Positions 51,501 to 63,500 of a stretch of 64,000 bases of DNA are shown piece by piece. Position 1 is the first letter of the stretch. Each line of letters starts with the position of its first letter. The stretch comes from Galaxea fascicularis (lineage: Eukaryota; Cnidaria; Anthozoa; Scleractinia; Euphylliidae), in assembly GCA_948470475.1 (NCBI GenBank), contig OX419335.1, forward strand, positions 18,770,979 to 18,834,978, read 5' to 3'. A model generated the notes under the pieces. That model was not told where the DNA came from and ran no database searches. It saw only the letters and a program-made list of their open reading frames with translations. A program made the position numbers and the translations under genes.

Positions 51501-54500
51501 CATTCCATTTTCGAGAAACTTGACCTGTTTCTCAAGAAATGTATCTATCAGGCTGTAGTGAGTTTAAATCGCACCTCGGATAAATTATTTGATATGATTG
51601 AAGAATGGGATACAAAGCTTAGAATTAGACAATCAAGATATGATTCAGTATCACAGTGACCAGCATGCAGTTTGGCACCTAGAAAGAATGACTAGGAGTT
51701 ACACGTGGACGACGTAAATTAAACGCACCTTGCCCCATTCACCAACTGTCCAGTTTGCTGGAAGGGGACATGGTTGTAAGTTGCAGCTACGACTTGGAGA
51801 AGGTCGTTCCCTCCGGCGGCAGTAGCTGATTGGTAGCATCTGTTGTTGCTTCCTCCCGTTATTATCAACAAGCTGCTTACATAGAAGACTTCTTATCTGT
51901 AAACCAGCTCCACATGTCTTAGAGCACTTGCCCCACGTGCCTGGCTGCCACCTATATTCAAAGGGGGATCAATCCAGTTTGAGGTCATGTCCAACACATT
52001 GGCCTGGAGATGCTTTATGGTTAGTGCCCGCGCCAATCGCTTGGTGCTTCTTGCTGCATGACGTTCCAATGAATTCCTCTACTTATAAATTTGTAATATT
52101 ATCTGAAAATGGACCACTCTATCGCAAGCTACACCGTATCTCCTGTATGTTTTCGATCTAACGAACACCTCACAGAAGCTAATTTACATGCTTGCATTGG
52201 GAGGATCTGTGTTATGAGGTCTGTTAATAGCGCTGTGTACCGCATTTTAATTTGAGGAAAAGAACTTTAAGGTGTTCGAACGACGTATTCGCAGACTTTT
52301 AGCATGTTACTTTCTAAAACTCACATACCCAGACGAAAAACAAAAAACTCATTAGTGGGGGGTGGCTCATTTAACCTTGTGAAACATGCTTGAAGTGTTA
52401 CCTCGGTGGGCAAGGCTGCAGGTTACAAACTCTCTGTCTCTGTGCTGGTTTTATATTCCACCGGCACAGTGAATGTCCAACAACCGCGTTGTCCGCTGAC
52501 GAAACACACTGATGCATTGCTGTTTGAATTCCTATTGGAAAAACAAAAGTTGTTGTTTAACAATTGAACGAATGTTGGTTAGAAGTGAGACACTACGTGT
52601 TCCTTTAAAGGTACTTTTTGTCTTTTTCCTCTGGAAGAAATTAAACATGTGCCTTTTCTACCGTTTAACGTCTCTCCTATACATTCTGTGAAATGGATAT
52701 TACCATTCTCTTCTGTGTATAGGGATCTCAAACTCTTTCCCATTAAACGTCAGTGCCTTTGATGGCGTCATTTCTCTGGTTGCATAAAAGTCATGGTTTG
52801 CTGCAGAACCCAGGAAATCGCAAAGATATCGGTGAAAGATACGTCTTTTACGTGGTTTTGAGGCATTTGTTGACGACGTGTTAGAGGGTCAGCCTTTGCT
52901 ACAGAGTTGTCATGCAGAGGATTTATAAAAGACACTGAAGATTGACCAATTCTTCACAAACGACTGCAAAGGCTCTGAATGAAATGGTTGTAGAAATTCT
53001 TTAAATTAAAGATAAATGAAACTGCCAGTCACATTGCAGCAAAAAGAACAAGCAATGAGTTACCTCCAGCACATGAGTGGGTACACTGTGTGAATCCTGT
53101 GAGTTTCCAAGAATATGCGTTACGGGTGGGAGTGGATTGGGCGGTCGGTGCCTGTTGGCCTCTGTGGACGATGGGAGCGGGTTCTGCTGGCTGTTGTCGT
53201 TCTCGTTGATACTGCACATTTGGGTATTCTTTAGGAAGAAGATACGAGTACATAATCCGAGGCTCGTCATCTTGGTAAAGCAACTATCAAGAGAAAAAGA
53301 ATGAAACAAATCGTGACTATTAATCTTACAAGTAACCTGTGTCGAACAAGTTGTCGAATACAAAAGTGTATTTGTCTGAGATGCCAGTGGAAATGGATGT
53401 TACATGATGGTTCAATACCCTTTTAAGAGTATGGCAACAGTCTCCATGCTGTTAAGAGTATTATTAATTAAGAATGGAGTTGACATAAAGGCTTTTTAAT
53501 TCAGCGAAGTGCTTTCTTATTTATTCCCTCTAAAACAGGAAGTATTTTTCTTAAAATGCACGATTACGTTTCCTCACCATAACATCAAGATCCTCAGTAG
53601 TTGGTCCATCAGCTATGAAGGATTCTCCATTTCCCGAGTTTCTGTGAGGTCTTGAGTAATACACAGTCGTGCCTGCCACGTCATATCCTTTTGGCAGATT
53701 GATGACCCAATTTCCGTTGATATAGTATTTACTGGATTCGTGGGACTTGAGGGCTGACAAAAGGGTAATGTAAATCCATGTTTCAGTTATTTATCAAAGC
53801 ATGTATTTGTTTCCTAGGATGTTACCCAAAGTTGTCTTGTTTTGGCCTGATTTATCAAAAGGAAAGATTAAACGTTTCCTCGGATCGGTTCCTGTTTGAG
53901 CCTTACGTCAGATGATAAACGCCCGAGCGCCTGAGCGAATAAAGGAAAACTGAAAGTTTCTTTAGGTGCCTGTTTCTAGGTAACTGCTTGCAAATAGGAC
54001 ATACCAAGAAGTAAATAAATATGACTTTTTTAAAACTAGTATAGCATCATGTATTAGTGCGTATTAGTCTAAAAAAATACGAAACAAAGCTTGTCGTGGG
54101 AGGAACCGTATCGATGCCCGAATCCTCCAATTGTCCATTTTCAGGCAAAATTCAGCGACCTTTCATTAGAACAGGAAAAACTTGGTTGGCTCGACAAGGG
54201 CGATCTTACATGCATAAAATATTGGCAAAGGAGTGCATTTGCAGAAAATAGGAACATAGGAACAACTCACCCAAGTAGTTCTTGCTTCTTCGGGTCTCCG
54301 TGACGTTTATCATGGTGGCACCAGCAGGGATTGTTATCACAGGATTGTAACCTAAAACTGTGAAACGAAGCACATCGTTATGCATCCGGGTGATATTCCA
54401 GGACCTTAATGACCAGTTTACCTGCGACCACTTGTTAACATGGCAAACACCACGCCAATGACGAAGTTTAACGAAATCAGATATTGGTGCAGAATATGTG

Positions 54501-57500
54501 GTGTGCACAAGTTTCGATTTGAGGCCAGAAAAGTTTCAAAGTTCAAGATGCTGGACAAATGGAACTGATTTATGTGTGGCATGCCAGATCGGATATTTTC
54601 AAAAGACCTATGGTTCTATGAAGAATCTGGTTCCAAACGAGTCTATGCATATGACATACACTGCGTTGCTTTCAACAAGGACTGAAGGGGAAAGCTGATA
54701 TAACACTCAGTTGCTAACTGCCACTGGCGTACTTAAATGTCTCCTCGCAGCGTCTCTGGATGTAAAAACACCAGATCGCCTTTGCATTGGCGCCACGGTA
54801 GGCTTCGAGACAAAACAACCACGATCTTTGCAATCTGGCGGCAGCCCCTGGAAAGAAAAGTAGAAAAATTAAGACGGTGGTGGAAAGTTCCTTTGCCGGG
54901 TTAAATTTCGGAGTTGTGGAAACCGGATAAAGGGTATAACAGTGAAGGCCACTCTATCCTTATAAAGGTTTGGAAATTCCAAATGCCCAGCATAAACCAC
55001 ACCATTCTCGTCCCCAGAGCTCACGATCCTTCTGGCCTGCGGCAGAAATCGAGAGCTCTGGCCTGTTCTGAAATATGCACAGTCGCAGTGAAGGTGCATT
55101 TTTGTAGCCGTTAGCAACCACTATTGTTTCCAACTTCTGATTTTGCGCAGAAGAGCCGGAAGTCCGTGATTCACGGACTTCGTGGTTTGGAACCAGCCAG
55201 AGCTCTCGATCTCTGCCGCAGGCCAGAAGGAACGAAGGCTCTGGGGACGAGAATGAAACCACACTACACGATTATAATTATTTTTTTCGATGTTTCTCCA
55301 TCTTTAAAGACCCATCTTAACTTCACTGACAATATTAGTTACGTGGTAGGAGAAAAGGCTAGCTTGCTACATGCCTGGCATTTTCCATCGATGCAGACCT
55401 TGCTCAGATCAGTTAGGCAAGGTGTGCCGTCTTTAACTTTGGGCAAGAGACGAAGAAAGAACATGTGGCCTTTTGCCAGACAATTGAGCTCACATTCGTC
55501 TTCATGTATAGTCTTGACTGAAAAACAGAAAAATCGATTAGTGCCTTCCATCTCCCTCGTAGCATTCCACAAAGGGTGTTTGGGACTAGCCAGAGCTGAT
55601 TGGCTCTGCGTATTTCCTTGATGGTACAATCTGCCAATAGTATCCTACTGCTAGGGTCTACACAACTGTTCCATCACCTTTATCAAAACTGAACGATGCG
55701 TTTTTTTTTAATATCAACATTTAACATCAACACCGTATCGCAGATTTCAGTTAGAATGGAGATAAGGCGACCTGGCGTGCGTTTCTCGGGCCTATTTCGG
55801 GTGCCATAATTTCCTAAGGGTCTCAAAAACGAAGACATTTCCAGGAATGAAACATGCAACAAATTTGCCCTTTATCTTGAAAACATAGTAAAAGGCCAGC
55901 GTTTTAGAATAAGCGGATCACAGTTTTTGAAATGGGGTCCGAAATGTTTACGAGACTATCGAGAAACGGGCCCCTGAATCTCCAGTCCTTGAAACATGGC
56001 CGGCGAAGAGCTCGGTATTTGCCTTAAGAATTTGCCGCCCATCTACCTTAGGTAGGCCTTAAAGTACCTATGAAGTAAAAAATTAAGTTTGCTTATTCAA
56101 AAGGCCCTTAAAAGTGAGTAAGAATGGCACATTCCTTTTTGAAAGATCCTCTTTCATTCCCGAGATATTGCTTAAAAATTGATGACATCGCACATGGTTT
56201 AAGGAAGAATATACATCACAAAATCAAGAATATCTGTGGAAATTTTTTAGTGATGCCATTCAAACTTGGCACCAGTAATGTACACCAGGTAAGTTAAAAA
56301 ATGATACCACGAATGATGTTGCCATGGAAACAGCCTAGGCTCCAGGCCTTGTTTGCCAACAACCATATATAACCATTTTTAACCAGGCCCCGGTTGTTCA
56401 AAGGCTGGATAGCGCTATCCACCGGATAAATCACTATCCAGTGGATAGTGCAATTAGCTTTCCCATTACTTATCCGCTGGATAGTGATTTATCCGGTGGA
56501 TAGCGCTATCCAACGTTTGAACAACCGGGGCCAGGTGAGGAGTGACAGATGGTCATAGTTACACGTGATGTCCTGATTACCTTACGTATATTAACTAGCT
56601 CATTGTAAGTGAACAATGCTTGATTAACATAAAAACTGGGAAAGTTGATCTCACATGAAATTCTGGGAAGCCGAACTGTTGCCATGGTAACAACACCGTG
56701 GGTGTCATTTTGTATTTTACCTGACGTACATTACTGGTGCCAAGTTTGAATGGCATCAGTCTAATATTTCCAGAGATATTCTTGAATTTGTGATGTTTAT
56801 TCTTCCTTAAACCATTTGTGACGTCATGAACTTTAAAGCAAAGACTTGAATATCTCGGGAAAAAAGGGAAGATCTTTCGAAAGAGTAAGTGACATCTTGG
56901 CACCATTGTCAAGGGAAACTAAATTAAATATGCGATTTCAAGAGTAACTAAGAGTCCAGAGTCACTAATTTGCATAAGTTAGACAAATTTAGTCTGCACA
57001 TTTAAACACGGTCGTAATTGTTTGATGTCTCATTATTATGAGATATCATTATTAAGTGGATGCACACGCATACTTTTGATAACGCAACTGTCTCGTGTTC
57101 ACTGGAAATACTACCTTCTTGCCCAATGAGCTTCCATTGTTGCTTTGGTCACGAGCTCCAGCTGTTTGATTACTCTTACCTCTTAAGTAAGGCATCCACG
57201 TAAAAAAGTACCCATTGAACGATGTTTTGTTAAACTTGCTGCACTGTTCGGCTCTTGCCTGAATTGCAATTTTGCGGGTAACCTTTTGGGGCTGGTTACA
57301 TTCCTGTAAACACATCGATCGAGAAACATCAAGATTTTATCAGTCATCGCCAAGCGTCCATTAAAGGTTAACGGCCTTAATAATTTCTCTCATATTTCAT
57401 CAGTCAAATATTAGGTTGAGTGGTAACCGGCCAAACGTTATCAAGTCCTCCAGACTAGTAAGGTTAACACACTAGGATGAAGAATTATCTTTTAATCATC

Positions 57501-60500
57501 TTTATCTGTCTTAACTAGATTGGTTTCCTGGATATATTGGGTCGCAGACCTGAGCTAGATACAAAGATCTTAACGGCTTTCGCCGAACAACGAACCTGGG
57601 TAAGAAGGGGGGGGGGGGGGGGGGACAACTTGGAGTTGAAGAGACAAATACGTTTATATGCTCTCGTTCCCTTGAAAACGATAACCGATTTCCGACCAAA
57701 ATGGTCAAAATCTATACCCGTTTTCAGACAAAATCGACTTAAAAACCATATCCTTTGGGGTGGCACATACCAATATAACTTATACAGAGAAGTACCCCCC
57801 TTTCGGGAACGAATTCATCAAGGAATGAAACTGCACTCATTTCAGAGTAAGGACAGTGACCAAGGTTGTTTGATGTCAATGGATTACAGTATCGGTCAAT
57901 GAGTTTGCGTTTTGGTTTGTGCTGTACCAGAAAATTTAAAACGACCAACATATAATCAAACGGAGGTGTTCCTTGTTCTGTTGTTGAACATCCGGTATGC
58001 GCGCTGTCACTTCAGCTTCAACGGCTCTGGAAATGCATTGTTTGATTAGCCTATGTAAAACATGTCTGGGAAAGATATTGCTGTGTACGAACTACAACAA
58101 ACGTTTGAATATTATAATGAAAACCTACAGTAGTGTCAAGGTTAAAAATCCTAGACACAAAAAGAAAGAAATTCAAAGATTGTTGGTAAAATAAGGGGCG
58201 TTGCGTGGAATGTAAAGATGTTTCCAGAAACAGACATTTCATCGCTTCAGTTCAGTCGTCTTTATGTAAAAGATGTGCAGCAAGGTGGAAAAAAATTCCA
58301 CCAAAAGTTAAAAATAAAAATATCACTTACGACTGCAGAAACCGCAATGTTGACGAAAACAGCACGACAAAAAACTTACTAATCAGGGACATTTCTTCAA
58401 TGGAAGTTGACAATAGTGAGAAAGGTAATAGAAAACAGGAAAAAAGGGAACTCTGTTGAGTTTCCTCTGTTAAGTTGCCAACGCTTTACAACAGTGGGAC
58501 AGTATTCTAATTAAGACGAATTTTGGAAAAAGTTGATTATACATCCAGCTTTTCCCCGTAGTTTAAATTGAATCAATTGTTGTAATGTTTAAAAGACGCT
58601 AAACCACCTTTTATAGCTTACAGAACCTAGAGTTCGATAGCTCCATACTTTAGTTTAATCAATCACACCTTATTTAAGTCCACCTTTTATGCGTTTGGGC
58701 AGGACACGAAGTGAATCAGTCCACAATAGAATCAGCGACGAGGTTGACTTATTTTGTATCCACTTAGTATTGTTGGCCTTGACCTTGGGACGGAATTGAT
58801 TGAATCCGCCTTCCAAGACATTACATAGACATTCACATTTACATCACCCCGGAGCAAGCCGTTCTAAGAAAAGGGAAGAAATCGCTGACTTAAAAAACCT
58901 GCTTGGCTTTATTTTGTGTTGAGGTTCTTGATAAGACTTGTGAGTTTCTTGAGTACCTCACTTCAAAAGCCCAAAAAACCCAATTTTCCTTAACGCAGTT
59001 GCCCCACTAATGCGACCGAACAAGTACCAATACTTTTTGGATTGAGTTATGTGTGTACGTGATGACGGAAATGGACTTTGATTCATACCACCGAATTGGC
59101 CCAATTGCAAGTTTTTACAGTATATTTTTAAAAAATCAGTGAAAGTTTGGACATAGTTTGTTCACATTTTCTTCTTGGTGTCCCAAGAGCATGTTCACGT
59201 TGGGTAAAGGTACTTTGACAAATGGTCATAATAGTGAGCATTGAAAATGACATGAATCAACTTATTAAATATTTGTCATGTTCGCGAGCACATTGTTGAA
59301 CACAGACTTTGAACGAGAGTAAATCTCCGGTGACCCAGCTTATTGGCTGGAAGAAATCAAGAACGGTGACCGTAATAACGTGCTTATCAGATAGCCAACC
59401 TGTACTCAACCACTTCAACGACACTCTATTATTAAAATTTGGACTGCGAGAGAAGTGTTTCGTTGCTGTTACCTGAGGAATTGTGCCAAATGCTTTAAGT
59501 AGTGCTACAGTCTAACCTGAAGTCCTATTCTAACGACGAGTGGTGGTGGTGGTTGAGAGGGGGGGTGGGGTAGGGACTGCATTTCCTGGATACCCTACCA
59601 TTAGCCTATTTGTGCCTTTTTCTTTATCTGTCAATTGTTTATTGTCTCCGCAATTAGATATTCGATATCCCAGACTTGTTAACTTTCCGTATACCCATCA
59701 TTTCAATACCCTGCAGTGTCCCACAGCTCCGTAACATCGTAATCGAAACAAACCCTGTATGTGGATGGTGACGCATCTAGCCCGTGATTCTCGATATTCT
59801 GCGCTATTCACTACTCTCATTATACCGTATTTGTGCTATGATTTAAAAATCTCGTCTCCATGTAGTATAAGGCAGATTTAGCAAATGCGACGTGACCAAC
59901 AGTGACAACAGCGTGCGCAGACTAATGATAGTACGGAAAATTGAACACCGGAAGTCGCGACCCGTCCTTTCCGCGCGCTTTGGCGTTCTTATTTGATGTT
60001 ACGTTCTCTTAGCTAAATCTGCTTATTTCACCCACACCGTATCCTGTGAGTACTTATTTTTAAAGTAGGACTGAACATAGGCAGTAGTAAAGAAGGGGAC
60101 GTTGGTGCTCATTGACTCTTATTCAGAAACTAGAGGAACTTCTCAATTCTCTGTGTTTGTAATTGTCAGCCTATATGTTGCTGTGCACCAAGTCATCGTT
60201 TCAGTGAAGCTTATTTTATACCTGCATGTTGCACGTGCTGTATTGTGTAGCAGTCCCGTGGCAGTTTCCTGTATTTTGGGTTTTCTGCCTGTACACTTTT
60301 AGCACGTATCTCTGTGGGTTAACAGCACTGTAAAACAAAGCAAAATATTCTGTCAGGACCTAAGATGCCCTATGCAAGGTCACCATCATACTGCAGAATT
60401 TGACCAAACAAGTGTTGCTCCTTTTGGTTAATGAATTTTCAGTCTGGATTTTGTGCCGACTAAAGCAAAAGTTTGAATAAATGTTGGCAAGTTTTAATTT

Positions 60501-63500
60501 ATTTTCGTCAAAGACTCAAAGAGTCAATCACAAATCTCGTCATCTCTACACTGAATGGATTGTTTAGACTGTAGAATGATTAAGGTTGACTTCCTCCTAA
60601 ATAGAGAGGAAAGTTGAATTCTCGATTAAGGGATCTGGGTTTTAACTGGAATCAGTAGCTCGTAATAACATCTTAGAGCCAGGATGATTTTGCAGTTTTG
60701 ATTGTCTTTAAGTCAGTAGTTGCCAAATGTAAGATCTTCTTGTTTCAGCAATGGAATCAACCTCTTCTCTTCTCTCCTCTCTGTGACACAAAAGTGTACA
60801 ATAAATGATGTACCAACCGAGATGAAGCCACACACTGCCTCGTTCTGATGGTCTGGCCTCCACCGCATGATTTGCTGCAAGGACTCCACTCGCTCCAGGG
60901 CCCCCAGTGGTCTCTCTGTGATGCTTGCCACTGAGAAGGAAAAGGAACAAGGTCGTTAACCCTTTAAGTCTCAAGATCTGATTAGCAATTCTTCCGTCAA
61001 GCTGACATACATTTCCTTGTAAATTACTCAAGAGAATTTGGTGTTGTATCAAGATAGCACCCTCCAACTGTTAAACTGGTCTATTCTCATCCCCTGTTTG
61101 CTATATAATGTACTGAAATTGTGAGGAGTTAAAGGGCTAACTGACGGTCAGGAAGTGGCATACAACTGGTATCAAAGGCGACGATCTTATTTTTAGAGTG
61201 TACTTAAGCGACAAGAGCTTTTGGAACAGTATCAAAGACCGGACGTGGCATTCCAGTCTTTGTACGCAAGCGCATGCAGTGGATTCCGACGTCGTGCCGT
61301 TATCATGACGATTGACGCATTTGCTTAGCGTCGCTTGGTGGAGTCAATCTTAAGAATCCCCTTGCTCGTCAGAAACAGTCAAAAGGGAAACTTGTGGCCA
61401 CTTCCATCTTAGTTTTCAGGTTCTACTGAAAAGAAAGTGATCCGCTGACTAAAGGCAAACTTAAAAAAACAGACCCTTATCTAGTCTCAGTATCACTCAC
61501 TCAAATGTTAAATATTTCCATCAGCAAAATCAATATTCCTTCACCCCTTCTGCGAGATTACTTCCATGTTTATAAGATTATGAAATCCGTCATCAGTAAC
61601 TATAATTTATGTTGAAGTCCAAATTAATGTTGTCACATTTTCCACTAATTTCACGATCGCACGAGAACTCATGGTGTAGGTGGTATTTGACTACTTCAGT
61701 CAGGACATCGCAGTTGAGAAACCTGCCGTTTTAAACCGTGTAAAACACGCAAGAACCACAAAATTATTGCAATACGTCCTTGCGGTTCTTACGTGTTTCC
61801 ATGCACTGTTCACTAATGGCCTTAACTTTATGCTCTCACCATTTTGTTCATGCATGAGGCGAAACAACATATTAGACCTTTATTGATTTGTACTGCGAAA
61901 TTTCTCAGCCTCTCAACTAATGATATTGTAGCGCCTTTGTAAATGATCACAGTGTAGTATGAGGAGATAAAATAATACACAGACTCACTCGAAAAGATGT
62001 GGCGCCATTTCAGAGCGTTTGAATGGTACTTATACAGGGGCACCCAACGTCAATTTTCGGAAAATATCTGTTCGAAAGACGATTTGAGATCTAGAATTTT
62101 CGGAACAATTGTTGTAAAATTTCTTGCTTGCCTGCCTCTCCTAGGATTTTCGAACATCTAAAAAATGGTATAATTGCCCATTTTTAACGCATTTTTACCC
62201 TAAAAAGGTCACCTAGAATTTTCGGGAGCCTTATTTCTGGCTGAAATTTTCGAAAAGGTAATTTTTGATCCCTATCATTTTCGGATCACTAAACTTTCAG
62301 CTAGGAAATCCGAACATATGAAAAATTTTTAGGAGATAAAAATATGCCTATATCTACCGTTTAAATACTAAAATACGTTCAACAATGCTATGTTTAGTGG
62401 TTTTGAACTATATTCTCGTTGGGTGCCCCTGCTTTTAATTTTGTAGTTTTGTGGTCTGTCTTAAGTTTCTGTGACATTTTGTCAGCGCAGAATTTTTACG
62501 AGCTTTCGATAGCGAAAAGGATGGTGCCCGACAGGAGTCTGTAGAATATAACCAAGTCACTTTTTGTCTAAGTGGAAGGAGACAAGCACTTAACAGGCGA
62601 ATAAAAGGTCTCAAAAATTGCCGTTAAATTGAGGTCATGAAACGCTTGTACCAGGCTAAGTTGTCGAACTGGTGATGTTGTCAGCTAGACGTGGAAACAA
62701 TTTTCACACTTGCGTCCGTTTACAATCACGAGTCACTGGACGCGAGAAAATAAATTCTCCACCTATGTTTTTCATGATACCAAAGTAAGATTTTCAGATT
62801 CCGCCCTTAACTTTTTAGCAAATCTGATCGTGGGAATGTTGTTGATGCAACCAAAGTTGAATACTGGCGAGACGTTTCCGTGATCCCGTTCTTTTCCTCT
62901 TCTCGAATGAACTTTACGGGAAGTTGGGCAGCATTATTTCTGATGTTTTAAGAAAGGTAAATGAACTAGAAACCTCGAGACACGACAACTTTGCTCTATT
63001 AATGTTCACAATCGAGAACCTTAAACGATTTAACGTTTGCGTGTTCAAGACATTCAGCGACGGTTTTTCTAAATTACAGTTATCGGTGCTTAATTAAGTC
63101 GCTGCTTTGTGTTAGTCTATTGGATCTATTAATCGTTTTATTATTATCCAAAACGTCATATTAAGTAGCAAGATACTTATAAATGGAGACCAAACGTTTC
63201 AGGTGATCGAAGTCCAGTGAATCGGAATTTACTATCAAAAGAGTGACACTTTTCCACCTGCACCAAGATTGATCAATATTGGGCTAAAATTGCCATAACA
63301 GAAATCACATATAATTGTATGTTTTCATTTCTTTCACGTACGGTATAATTTTTCTATCGCATAAGTACGGTTGGGAAGCCATAACAAGTGGTTGAAAACA
63401 GTTGTCTTTACAGCGAGTCACTGATAGTAGACTTTGGTATCTTCATGGTAACGCGACTGGTTCGTCGTCATTTAGAGGAAATAGAGAAACAGATTGTACG

